From contig CAWKAN010000030.1 in NCBI GenBank assembly GCA_963847615.1, positions 1-64,000 on the forward strand: a stretch of DNA of 64,000 bases, in the 5' to 3' direction. The DNA comes from Palsa-883 sp963847615 (GTDB lineage Bacteria > Pseudomonadota > Alphaproteobacteria > Acetobacterales > Acetobacteraceae). The notes below the pieces were generated by a model. That model made no database searches. It saw nothing but the letters and a program-made list of their open reading frames with translations, and was not told the DNA's origin. This document shows positions 1 through 7,566 of this stretch, one piece after another. The stretch's first letter is position 1. Each line of letters starts with the position of its first letter. The position numbers were made by a program, and so were the translations under genes.

Positions 1-204
1 GATGTAGGGGTAGGGCTTGCCCTGCCCGGCGCTCCGCCTGTTCAATGCGGAACCAAGGGGGCGGCAAGCCGTCCCCCTACGGTGAAAGGCCTTGCGGACA
101 CGGGGGGCCATGGAAACGGGATTTGTACCCACGAGGTAGCGCAGGGCCCGCACTCCGACCCTGCGGCTTTTCCGGGGCTCTGGTCCGCGGTTTTGGATTG
201 CTCT

Positions 205-231
205 TTGATGGGGGGCGCCCTAAGTTATACT
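205..231 (+). promoter_or_regulatory. Possible promoter of the toxin-antitoxin pair
   Basis: TTGATG at 205 and TATACT at 226 resemble -35 and -10 boxes, but the spacing of 15 is short. The antitoxin ATG at 239 lies 7 bases after the -10 box and no ribosome-binding site is visible, so the transcript could be leaderless. This rests on eye inspection only. Confidence 0.3.
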
Positions 232-238
232 GGTGTGC

Positions 239-496
239 ATGCAGGTAACCCTTACACCGCAAGCCGAAGAGGCGCTCCGCCAGCAACTGGCTCGTTCACC
301 GGGCCGCGAGCCGGCGCAGATTGTGGAAGAGGCGCTGACCGAGATGGCCCAACGCCAGGCAGCCCGCTCGGCGAAAACTCCCACATCCAAGAATTTTCAT
401 GCCTGGCTCCGGGAATTGCGCCAAGGCATCGAACCGGTTCCCGACCTCGCGAACGAGACTTTTCGGCGCGAGGCGATCTACCAGGACCATGATTGA
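239..496 (+). CDS. Antitoxin of a type II toxin-antitoxin pair, ribbon-helix-helix-like
   Basis: A protein of 85 residues directly upstream of a PIN-domain toxin. Residues 1-32 look like a CopG/ParD-type unit: a short strand (QVTLT) followed by two helices ending IVEEALTEM. The C-terminal half is polar and would be the toxin-binding tail. In such modules the antitoxin blocks the nuclease and represses its own promoter; that is family knowledge, not shown here. I chose ATG at 239; an in-frame GTG lies at 233. The stop TGA overlaps the toxin ATG (TGATG), so the two are translationally coupled. The local sequence is less GC-rich than the chromosome further on, which suggests acquisition. The exact antitoxin family is not recognised. 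Confidence 0.65.
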   Translation: MQVTLTPQAEEALRQQLARSPGREPAQIVEEALTEMAQRQAARSAKTPTSKNFHAWLRELRQGIEPVPDLANETFRREAIYQDHD

Positions 497-957
497 TGGC
501 GGCGCCTGCTTATCTTCTGGATACCAACATCCTGCTCCGCCTCTCCCTTCCCGGTGGACCCTATGATGAGGTTGTGGTGTCAGCCGTCGGGCGCCTCGTC
601 GCGGAAGAAGCAACTCTTTTCTACACGCTTCAAAACGCGGCGGAATTTTGGAACGTGTGCACGCGCCCTCGTGAACGAAATGGTTTAGGTCTGTCCCTTC
701 GCGAGACAGACCGGCGTCTCCAACTCATCGAACAGCAATTTCTATTCTTGCCCGAGACCGAGGCGACTTACGCCCGATGGCGCCGGATCGTTATGGAGTG
801 TGGCGTCTCCGGCGTTCAAGTTCATGATGCGCGCCTGGCCGCTGTGATGAACGTGAATAACGTCTCTCATCTGCTGACTCTGAACCCGCGGGACTTTGAG
901 CGCTTTGCCGGAATCACGCCTATCCATCCGGACAACCTACGACCGCGCGCCACCTAG
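496..957 (+). CDS. PIN-domain ribonuclease toxin, VapC-like
   Basis: A protein of 153 residues with a PIN nuclease fold. The first acidic residue is in YLLDTNILLR near residue 10. A conserved glutamate is in NAAEFWNVC near residue 50, and an aspartate is in VQVHDARLAA near residue 115. The final motif LLTLNPRDF matches the family's usual LTxNxxDF. These acidic residues would bind the metal ion used to cleave RNA. The ORF can be opened at a TTG at 493, but the ATG at 496 overlaps the antitoxin stop and is preferred. Length is typical for VapC. The target RNA cannot be told from sequence. Confidence 0.85.
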   Translation: MAAPAYLLDTNILLRLSLPGGPYDEVVVSAVGRLVAEEATLFYTLQNAAEFWNVCTRPRERNGLGLSLRETDRRLQLIEQQFLFLPETEATYARWRRIVMECGVSGVQVHDARLAAVMNVNNVSHLLTLNPRDFERFAGITPIHPDNLRPRAT

Positions 958-1511
958 CAGCAGTGGCCGTGGGCTTTCCTAATGATGACAAACCCACGGT
1001 CAAATCCCGTGACGAATTGGGCGTGGCCGCCTCCGGATCACACAACCTCAGGCGCCGTTCGAGCGGATGCAACTGATAACCAGGAATGTTCACATGTTCA
1101 GCGGGCTCGTGGCGGTCGCGAGCGACGCCAGCAGGCGGCGCGAGCGCTCGCCTGTTGAGCGCTCACCCCTGGCGTTTCCCCCGAGGCAAAAAGCCGTTCC
1201 AGCCCCTTATGGCGAAACCGTATGATCATTCTCGTGTAGTGTAACTACTCAGGTTACAAAAGTTAAGTCCCCTATGGTGCCCGTCCAAAGAGATTGGGGG
1301 TTTGAGCTTCCCACTTGTGCAACTCGATCACCAAGTGGACGTAGGGGCAGGCCTTGTGCTGCCCTCCGTAAGGGCACCCACGGGTGCCCCTACGTTTCTT
1401 GGCTCGGCGGCAATGTACGCGGAGGCGACGGCAAGCCGTCCTTTTCTAGCGCGGGTGTCCCCACCCGCGTCCTGAGATAGAGAAAACGTAGCGCGGGTGA
1501 GGACACCCGCG
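958..1511. other. Gene-free spacer with GC-rich direct and inverted repeats
   Basis: No convincing gene here. From about 1336 there are fragments such as GTAGGGGCAGGCCTTGTGC, CACCCACGGGTGCCCCTACG and, at 1490-1516, GTAGCGCGGGTGAGGACACC with its complement. Similar GTAGGGGYAGGSCTTG text starts the window at position 4. The repeats are not found elsewhere in the window, which supports a separate origin for the first 3 kb. Confidence 0.5.
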
Positions 1512-3003
1512 CTACAGGCAAAGCCCGCCGCGCTGCGACTCCGCGGTGAGCGGCTCTTCACTCACCGCGATAGGGCTGCATTGGTGGGTTCGCCAGGACC
1601 GAATCCGGGCGAACGCCGGGCCCAGATCGAGGGGCTTCTTGGAAGCGCGCAGGTCGTTGGCGGCGATGGAAATGTTTTCGGTCTGCGGGCCTTCCAGGCG
1701 AAGGTACACTTGGTTTCCTTGCGGGGCGCGATTGGATTCCAGCCAGGCGTCACGCGTATCGCGCAGGACCATCACGGGATTACTGTTGGGGGCGGCAAAA
1801 TCCGCAATGCGAAGGTCTGCGACATCCTCACAAACGAGGGCGGGGCGCAAATCCTCGTGCTCGAAGCTCACCTGCGTATTGAGCAACCGCAGGTTCTTCA
1901 CGTGCCGGCAGTAGAACCCGGAGGCGGGCAACACTCCAAACATTTTGTATTCCGGGTAATGTGCTGACAACTCCGGGATTTCCCGCGCGGCGTCAGCCTG
2001 GGTACCACCACCGGCAAATTGAATTCGGATGTTCGAGAGCGTGACGTTCTCCATGGCGCGTTCCGGCAGGCCGGAGATTGAGCAGCCGACCCTATCCGCT
2101 CCCACAGCCTGAACATCGCTGATCATGACATTGCGAAATGAACCCAAGCCGGGCGTGGGCGCGCCTTCGTAGGGGGGCCGCGCGCGGTTTCCCAGCCGCA
2201 GGAATATTGGGCAATTCACGTTGCGCATGACAATGTGGGAAACGTTCAGGTTCTCCAGTACGCCTCCATCCACGCATCCAGGGCAATGCCCGCGAGATGC
2301 GTGTCATAAACCGTGCAGTTGGTGATGGCGATGTTTGGAATCCCCCACGCTCTCCGTCCCCAGTTTCAGGGCATTGGACAGGCTGCTGAGCACGCAGTTG
2401 GTCACCACCACATCGCGGCAGGGGCGGTCCCGAGTGCTCTTCAGGACAATGGCATCATCTCCGGAAAAAATCTCGCAGCCGGAGATACGGACCTTTTCGC
2501 AAGCATCGATATCGATGCCATCGTTGTTCGCATTGCATCGGCTATGGACCGCCAGCCCCTGGATGGAAACATCTTCGCAGGCCAGGTAGTGCTGTACCCA
2601 CATGGGGGAATCCAGAAGCGTGAGGTCGGCGACCTGCACGTGGCGGCAGTTCACCATCCGGATTAAGAACGGCCGGTTGCCGTAAGTGTGGACTCGTTTA
2701 AAAGAACCGCCTTGGCCGTTGATGGTTCCCCTTCCCAGCAAAGACACATCCTCCAGGTTCTCGCCGTAAATCAGAAACTGGTTGGCATAGTTATCCGTGT
2801 AGCCTGCGGAGCGCCGGCTGGATGGCAGGGTAGTCTGCCAGCTTCGTGCTGCCCAGCAAAACGGCGCCGGTTTCGAGATGAAGGGATACGTGACTTTTGA
2901 GAGTAGCGTTCCGAAAGGTAAGTCCCGGGAGGGGGAGTCACCACTCCCCCGGACTGAGCCGCGGCGTCGATGGCGGATTGAAGGGCTTTGGTATCCAAGA
3001 CGT
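1512..3003 (-). pseudogene. Degenerate glycoside hydrolase family 28 (polygalacturonase-like), several frameshifts
   Basis: Pieces in different minus-strand frames add up to one GH28 right-handed beta-helix enzyme, a pectin-type hydrolase. The N-terminal piece (LDTKALQSAIDAAAQSGG) ends in a frameshift near 2900. The middle piece (about 2304-2790) carries the acid residues in NNDGIDIDACE and SGDDAIVLKS and the family motif ALKLGTES. A compensating pair of indels near 2340 and 2278 shifts the stretch between them. The C-terminal piece runs on to 1512 (VMRNVNCPIFLRLGNRARPP). At least four indels are needed to restore the frame. The usual N-terminal signal peptide is missing where the GxxExxY element begins near 3008. 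Base composition is lower in GC than the rest, so I read it as a horizontally acquired, decayed gene. Confidence 0.75.
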
Positions 3004-3319
3004 GGCCGGTCGCCGCAGCGTCACAGAGTCTGCGGCGATTTCGCGACCCGCTTGCGGTACCTGTACCGAGGTCGCAGGCGGACGCGGAACCCGCGCAATA
3101 TGAGCAACTCGGGGCACCAGTACCGCTGCGCAGAGATCCTGCCGCTTGCCCGTGGCTTGGTTCCGGCGCTGGGAACGCCTGGCGCTCGACGAACGGCCGA
3201 GCGCATGAGAGGCGCGCTGGGCTTGCGCTTCATCACCTCGGTTTCTCCAGGCCTGTTACGATGTGGTGCATCGCAGGCCCGTCAACACTTCCGTAACCAT
3301 CTGCCCGCGGCGTCGCGAA

Positions 3320-3373
3320 GGAAGAATTTTGACGCAGATGAAGGAAGGCGATGCACGCAAAAAACGCAGATAG
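3320..3373 (+). repeat. Inner inverted repeat, left arm, of element copy 1
   Basis: Reads AAGAATTTTGACGCAGATGA and continues to GCGATGCACGC and ACGCAGATAG. Its complement occurs at 3778-3830, so the pair brackets the GxxExxY gene. The presumed start codon of the gene (3351) lies inside this arm. Confidence 0.7.
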
Positions 3374-3822
3374 CGAGCGGCTGAATGATCTGTCGGGGCA
3401 GGTGATCGGCTGCGCGTTCACCGTGCTCGATACGCCTGGGGTCGGGTTTTTGGAAAAGGTCTACGAGAATGCGCTGGCATTTGCAGTTCGTGCGAGAGCC
3501 TGCCCCGGCGAAGGCCGGGGGCCTATCGGTTGTGCAACAATGTGCCGCCAGGGTGTACTACCATGACGTGGTGGTCCGCGACGACTTCGTGGACCTGCGG
3601 GTCGAGGACGCGCTTCCGGTTGAGCTGAAGACCGTCAAGGCACTGGACGACGCACACCGGATGCCATGCGCCAATGACCTCAAGGCGACCGGCCCGCAGC
3701 GCTGCCCGCTGGTTGATTTCGCCAAACCGCGCCTGGAGACCAAACGCCTGGCGCACGGCCGGTGCACCGCACGGACCCATCTGCGTGCATCGGCGTGCAT
3801 CGCCTGCCTTCATCTGCGGTAA
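3351..3822 (+). pseudogene. GxxExxY protein (PD-(D/E)XK-like nuclease family), frameshifted
   Basis: The N-terminal part (LNDLSGQVIGCAFTVLD, then GVGFLEKVYENALAFAV) has the family signature G-x-x-E-x-x-Y in GFLEKVYEN. After a frameshift near 3490 the protein continues with YYHDVVVRDDFVDLRVEDAL, then VELKTVKALDDAH and LVDFAKPRLETKR. The ELK motif is the expected catalytic core of the PDDEXK_3 group. The family stop just after LAHGR has changed from TGA (as in copy 2) to TGC, so the frame now reads into the right inner repeat. About 15-18 extra bases with a CCGGCGAAGGCCGG palindrome sit at the frameshift. The function of the family is unknown; nuclease activity is inferred from the fold. Confidence 0.75.
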
Positions 3823-3830
3823 ATTCTTTC
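3778..3830 (-). repeat. Inner inverted repeat, right arm, of element copy 1
   Basis: On the minus strand it reads AAAGAATTTACCGCAGATGA then GGCAGGCGATGCACGC and ATGCACGCAGATG, matching the left arm at 3320-3373 with a few mismatches. Confidence 0.7.
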
Positions 3831-4048
3831 TTGCCCTGCCGCGCCACAAGCTCGCAACGCGGACCGAGGCGGTAGGCGATCGCAGTCTCCCCGAGCCTCG
3901 GCCGGAGCATGCTCGGTCGGTCAGGATCACGGTGCAGGCGTACTCGTCATCTGCGTCACCGATTTTGTGGCGACGTTGCGGCTTGCTGCGACGCTTTCAG
4001 GGACGATCGATGGAGCATGAATCCCGGCAATATCAACGACACGGGGCA

Positions 4049-4879
4049 CTAGGTCGGTTCGATCGGCATGCGCGCGATGCTCATCCAGGCGATCGGCGCG
4101 CCGGCCTGCTTCGCCGCCTGCGCCGGCGGCAGCGCGGCGTCCCAGTCGGCGCCGATGAAGCGCCGGCCGTTCACCCCGGCGGCTGCGGCGGAGACCAGAT
4201 AGAGCAGCGGCGGCACCATCACCTCGGGGCGCAGCATCCGCGCGCGGTCGCCGGCATCGTCGCCGACCAGCGGGGTGTCGGTCACCCCGCCCGGCACCAG
4301 CACGTTCGCGGTCACGCCGGTGCCCGCCAGGTCGTTCGACAGCACCGCCATCGCCGCCTCGGCCGCCGCCTTGCTGGCGCCGTAGAGCAGGTAGCCGGCG
4401 CGCAGCATGGTGCCGAGGCTGGTGGTGACGGTGATGATGCGCCCGGACTTGCGGGCGAGCATGCGCGGCAACACGGCGCGCGCCAGCATGATCGGCGCGG
4501 TGGCGTTGACCGCGAGGAAGCGGGACCATTGCTCAGGCGTCGCCTCCCAGAAGCGGATCGGGTGGTGGCGCTGGTCGGCGCGGATCGCCGATTGGCCGAT
4601 GCCGGCATTGTTCACCAGCACGTCGATGCGGCCGAAGCGGCCCAGTGCGTTCGCCACGATGCGGTCGAACGAGTCGGGGTCGGCGAGGTCGGCGGCGATG
4701 GCGTGCAGCGCCCCGCTTGCCTGGCGCGCGCGCGCCGCCTCGGCCACGCCGGCGAGGCCGTCGGCGTTGCGGTCCACCCCGGCGACGTCGAAGCCGGCGG
4801 TCAGCAGCCCGAGCGACATCGCGCGGCCCAGCCCGCTCGCCGCCCCGGTGACGATCGCCACCTGTTTGTCGGTTGCCAT
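4049..4879 (-). CDS. Short-chain dehydrogenase/reductase (SDR family)
   Basis: A protein of 276 residues with the classical SDR pattern. The nucleotide-binding TGAASGLGRAM is near residue 11 and NNAG follows near residue 90. The catalytic serine is in VTTSLGTM, and the tyrosine-lysine pair is in YLLYGASKAA near residues 165-172. It would be an NAD(P)-dependent oxidoreductase; the substrate cannot be told. The aspartate after the second strand (GVDRNADG) favours NAD over NADP. I chose the ATG at 4879 because the dinucleotide fold starts right after it; the longer reading frame has no domain upstream. The TAG stop lies in a CTAG that is also the edge of the GxxExxY element, and the protein ends normally (ARMPIEPT). 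Confidence 0.85.
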   Translation of the reverse strand: MATDKQVAIVTGAASGLGRAMSLGLLTAGFDVAGVDRNADGLAGVAEAARARQASGALHAIAADLADPDSFDRIVANALGRFGRIDVLVNNAGIGQSAIRADQRHHPIRFWEATPEQWSRFLAVNATAPIMLARAVLPRMLARKSGRIITVTTSLGTMLRAGYLLYGASKAAAEAAMAVLSNDLAGTGVTANVLVPGGVTDTPLVGDDAGDRARMLRPEVMVPPLLYLVSAAAAGVNGRRFIGADWDAALPPAQAAKQAGAPIAWMSIARMPIEPT

Positions 4880-5153
4880 CGGCGCATCCTCCTGCTGGTG
4901 TCGTTGTTGGCACGAGTGTCGCCGAGACCGCCGGGCGAGGCCAGAGCCAGCTGGGGCCAGAGGGTCGGGTGAGGCTGGCGTGCGGACCGAACGCTCGGCA
5001 GCAGACGGAACGCTCGGCCGAAGACGGAACATAGCTTCACGCCACGCCCATCAGTGCGCACCCGTCTTTGGCCATCCCAGCGATTGATTGCCGGCGCACA
5101 GGAACCCGGGGGCCGAGCGCACAATGGCAACCCTGACGCAACGTCAACGTGTT
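4880..5153. other. Spacer upstream of the SDR gene
   Basis: Contains two direct copies of CGGACCGAACGCTCGGCAGC-like text (about 4983-5025), one of them divergent. No gene is recognised. Confidence 0.4.
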
Positions 5154-5322
5154 ATACCAGGCATCCGAAGGATTGACCCATCGGCGGCGCCCCCTCGTCA
5201 TGCCGGCGAAGGCCGGTATCCACGTCTTGCCTTCGTGCAGCAAGCACAGTCCTGGATGCCGGCCTTCGCCGGCATGACGAGGGGGCTACGCCCGGAGAGT
5301 CGATCATTCGGACGCCTGGTAT
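5154..5322. mobile_element. Miniature repeat element, 169 bp, ATACCAG family
   Basis: Starts ATACCAGGCATCCGAAGGAT and ends ATCATTCGGACGCCTGGTAT, so the ends are imperfect inverted repeats of about 20 bp. Inside lies a second inverted pair, GTCATGCCGGCGAAGGCCGG and its complement, around CTTCGTGCAGCAAGC. It has no coding capacity. Its right end touches the TAA stop of the RNase G-like gene. Relatives occur at 24718, 45549 and 51464, and as 51-bp hairpins at 11564 and 30758. Confidence 0.7.
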
Positions 5323-6440
5323 TACGCGGTCACCGCCTCCAGGACCCAGGCGGCGGCCGGCAGGGACGGGTCGGCACGCAGCTTGAGCGGCCGGCCGGCC
5401 CGGCGGGCCAGCTCGTCGAGCGCGACCGGATCGGCCGCCAACGCCGCCACAACCGACGGTGCCGCGCGTAGCGCCAGGGCACGTCCCGGGTTGGCGGCGA
5501 TCTCGGACGCGGCCTGGCGCAGCGCGGCGAGGCCGGCGGCGTGCGGGCCGGCGAGGTTTTCGTGCAGTGGCGGGTGGACGCGCGGGCGCACGATCTCCGC
5601 CAGGCCAAGCCGCGTGAACCCCAGCAGGCGAGGCCGCAAGGGGTCCTCGGCCAACGCGGCCTCCAGGTCGGGGGCGAGCGCCGCGCGGCCCCGCGCCGGC
5701 AGCCCTGCGAGATCGACCAGGATGGCGCCCGACAGGTTGCGCAGGCGGATCTCGGCGGCGAGCGCCGGCAGCAGCGCCCGATTCAACGCCAGTTGCGCCG
5801 CCGCCTTGCCGGCCCGCACGGCGGTGGTGGCGCCGGCATCGACGTCGATCGCGGTCAGCGCCGGGGTCGGGTGGATCGACAGCCGCGCCCCGCCGGGCAG
5901 CTCCACCACCGGGTCGGCCAGCGCGGCGATCCGCCCCTCCAGCTCCGCGTCGAACGCGGCGCGCACCAGGGTCAACCGCCCGCCCAGCAGGGGGCGCAGC
6001 GTGGCGGCCAGCCCGGCATCGTCCAGCCGCACCGGCGCGTCGGGATACAGCGCGGCGAGGCGCAGCAGCGGCCCGGCGCCGCGGCGGATCAGCGCCGGCG
6101 GGCCGCCGCCGATCAGCGCCCGGTCGGCGGCGTCGAGCTTCGCGCTCAGGCGGGGTCCCTTGCCGCCCTGGGCCGCGCGGGTGATCCGCACGCCAAGGAC
6201 GCTGCCGACAGTCGCGCCGGCCGCGCCCTCGGTGTCGGGCAGGAAGCCATCCGCCCCGTCCAGCGCCACGAAGGCGCCGGCCATGGCCGGGACGCGGGCG
6301 GCGATCCGGCCGCGGTGCAGGTCGCCGACGCCGTCGGGCAAGCCCGGTCGCCACAGCGCGAAGTCGATCAGCGTGGCGTCGCTTGTGACGGCGATCCGAA
6401 CCTCGCCCGGCGCGCAGGCGGCGAGGATCGCCACGCTCAC
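5322..6440 (-). CDS. Ribonuclease E/G family protein (short RNase G-like form)
   Basis: About 372 residues, shorter than E. coli RNase G. The N-terminal part has the S1-like pattern GRIAARVPAMAGAFVALDGA and GFLPDTEG. The later part has the catalytic-domain pattern with the metal-binding aspartate in SGAILVDLAG and the conserved run RPRLLGFTRLGLAEIVRPR. The zinc-link cysteines and the C-terminal scaffold of RNase E are absent. It would take part in RNA processing. It lies next to maf and infA, an order I know from other Alphaproteobacteria. The start is uncertain: GTG at 6440 or 6464, because a tandem repeat (ACGGCAAGC units) has expanded exactly there and no clear ribosome-binding site remains. 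Confidence 0.8.
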   Translation of the reverse strand: MSVAILAACAPGEVRIAVTSDATLIDFALWRPGLPDGVGDLHRGRIAARVPAMAGAFVALDGADGFLPDTEGAAGATVGSVLGVRITRAAQGGKGPRLSAKLDAADRALIGGGPPALIRRGAGPLLRLAALYPDAPVRLDDAGLAATLRPLLGGRLTLVRAAFDAELEGRIAALADPVVELPGGARLSIHPTPALTAIDVDAGATTAVRAGKAAAQLALNRALLPALAAEIRLRNLSGAILVDLAGLPARGRAALAPDLEAALAEDPLRPRLLGFTRLGLAEIVRPRVHPPLHENLAGPHAAGLAALRQAASEIAANPGRALALRAAPSVVAALAADPVALDELARRAGRPLKLRADPSLPAAAWVLEAVTA

Positions 6441-6478
6441 GGCAAGCGGCTCACGGCAAGCCACTCACGGCAAGCGGC
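6434..6478. repeat. Tandem repeat, three units of about 14 bp, at the RNase G start
   Basis: CTCACGGCAAGCGG, CTCACGGCAAGCCA and CTCACGGCAAGCGG follow one another across the possible start codons of the RNase G-like gene. They may alter its N-terminus or its translation. Confidence 0.6.
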
Positions 6479-6548
6479 GCATGGGCGCGCGGGCCACGGG
6501 ACGCGGCGCATGGCAGGCGGGGACGCGACACGGGTCATCGGACCCGGG

Positions 6549-7124
6549 TCATGGCATCGGCCAGCCAAGGCCACGCAGCAATTGCGCCGTCTCGAACAAC
6601 GGCAGGCCGACCACGTTGGAGTAGCTGCCGGACAGGAAGCGGACGAACGCGGCGGCGGTGCCTTGGATGGCATAGCCGCCGGCTTTGCCCCGCCACTCGC
6701 CGCCGGCGAGATAGGCGCGCAGCTGCCCCGGGGTCAGCCGCGCCAAGCCGACGACGCTCTCCACCAGGCGCTGGCTGCACCGCCCGTCCGGCGCGCGCAG
6801 CACCACGGCGGTCAGCACGCGGTGGCGCCGGCCGGACAGCAGGGTCAGGCAGGCACGCGCCTCGGCCTCGGTGTCGGCCTTCGGCAGGATGCGCCGCCCG
6901 GCGGCGACCACCGTGTCGGCAGCCAGCACGAAGCAGCCGGGCGCCTCCACCGCGTCCGCCTTGGCGCGCGCCAGGCGTTCCGCGTGCGGCCGGGGCAGCT
7001 CGCGCGGCAGCGGGGTTTCGTCGATCTGGGAGGGAATGACGCGGTCGGGCGTGATGCCGATCTGCGCCAGCAGCGCCACCCGCCGTGGGCTGGCGGAGGC
7101 CAGGACCAGCCTGTGATCGCTCAC
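6549..7124 (-). CDS. maf: Maf-like nucleoside triphosphate pyrophosphatase
   Basis: A protein of 191 residues starting LVLASASPRRVALLAQIGI, the classic Maf N-terminus with the SASPRR phosphate-binding loop. QIDETPL and the acidic AADTVV motif follow, then KADTEAEARACLTLLSGRRH. The C-terminal part has GKAGGYAIQGTAA and GSYSNVVGLPL, also family hallmarks. Maf proteins hydrolyse modified or canonical nucleoside triphosphates to monophosphates. The GTG start at 7124 overlaps the infA stop (GTGA), so the two are coupled. Which Maf subfamily it belongs to (dTTP/UTP or m7GTP) is not settled here. Confidence 0.9.
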   Translation of the reverse strand: MSDHRLVLASASPRRVALLAQIGITPDRVIPSQIDETPLPRELPRPHAERLARAKADAVEAPGCFVLAADTVVAAGRRILPKADTEAEARACLTLLSGRRHRVLTAVVLRAPDGRCSQRLVESVVGLARLTPGQLRAYLAGGEWRGKAGGYAIQGTAAAFVRFLSGSYSNVVGLPLFETAQLLRGLGWPMP

Positions 7125-7339
7125 TTGAACCGAAAGGTGATCCGGCCTTTGGACAGGTCGTACGGGGTCATCTCGACATTGACCCGATCGCCGGCCAGCA
7201 CGCGGATGCGGTTCTTGCGCATCTTGCCGCTGGTGTGCGCCAGGATCTGGTGTTCGTTGTCGAGCTTCACGCGGAACATCGCGTTGGGCAGCAGCTCGGT
7301 GACCGTGCCGCTGAACTCGATCATGTCTTCTTTCGACAT
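7121..7339 (-). CDS. infA: Translation initiation factor IF-1
   Basis: A protein of 72 residues, the usual length, and a single S1/OB fold. Diagnostic stretches are MIEFSGTVTELLPNAMFRVK, HTSGKMRKNRIRVLAGDRV and VEMTPYDLSKGRITFR. IF-1 binds the ribosomal A site during initiation together with IF-2 and IF-3. It is the first gene of the infA-maf-RNase G run and follows hisD after a repeat-filled spacer. Confidence 0.97.
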   Translation of the reverse strand: MSKEDMIEFSGTVTELLPNAMFRVKLDNEHQILAHTSGKMRKNRIRVLAGDRVNVEMTPYDLSKGRITFRFK

Positions 7340-7430
7340 CAGCCCTCGATGAGTGGTTGGTTGGCGGGGCGGAACATGGGCGCCGGGGTCCGGCAGGTCA
7401 AGTTTGGCCGAGCATGCCGTGGCCGGTCAT

Positions 7431-7566
7431 GTTTGGTCCATCACGCGGCGACCAATCATGAATGGTCCATCACGTCGTGGTCGATCATGATTGGCCCATC
7501 ACGCCGGGCCCATCACGCTTGGCCCATCATCCCTGGCCCATCATCCTTGGCCCATCATCCTTGGCC
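7431..7566. repeat. Tandem and semi-tandem repeats of 14 bp between hisD and infA
   Basis: The last part holds TTGGCCCATCATCC and CTGGCCCATCATCC units head to tail. Older, diverged units (GGTCCATCACG, GATCATGATTGGCCCATC) precede them. The array runs into the 3' end of hisD, where its stop codon lies in a repeat unit. There are no spacers, so it is not a CRISPR array. Confidence 0.75.

Larger units (their letters stand above)
3008..4048 (+). mobile_element. Dispersed element of about 1.04 kb carrying a GxxExxY gene, copy 1
   Basis: This stretch aligns along its whole length with the reverse complement of 50908-52127. It has a left arm of about 310 bp, an inner inverted repeat, the GxxExxY gene, the second inner repeat and a right arm of about 220 bp. 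The right end reads, on the minus strand, CTAGTGCCCCGTGTCGTT. The left end of copy 2 reads CTAGTGCCCTGCGTCACC, so the outer ends form short imperfect inverted repeats. The CTAG at the right end supplies the TAG stop of the SDR gene. No transposase is present, so movement would need help in trans. The left boundary here is blurred against the GH28 remnant. Confidence 0.6.

Noticed and set aside
1274..1480. Small ORF in the spacer before GH28
   Set aside because: It consists of GC-rich repeat text with no start signal or known domain.
3021..3236. Small ORFs in the left arm of the GxxExxY element
   Set aside because: The frames are not kept between the two element copies, so they are unlikely to be genes.
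3674..4972. Long plus-strand frame over the element arm and the SDR gene
   Set aside because: It is antisense to a well-supported SDR gene and its translation shows no domain.
7431..7566. Possible CRISPR-like array
   Set aside because: Units are about 14 bases and touch each other without unique spacers; no cas genes are near.
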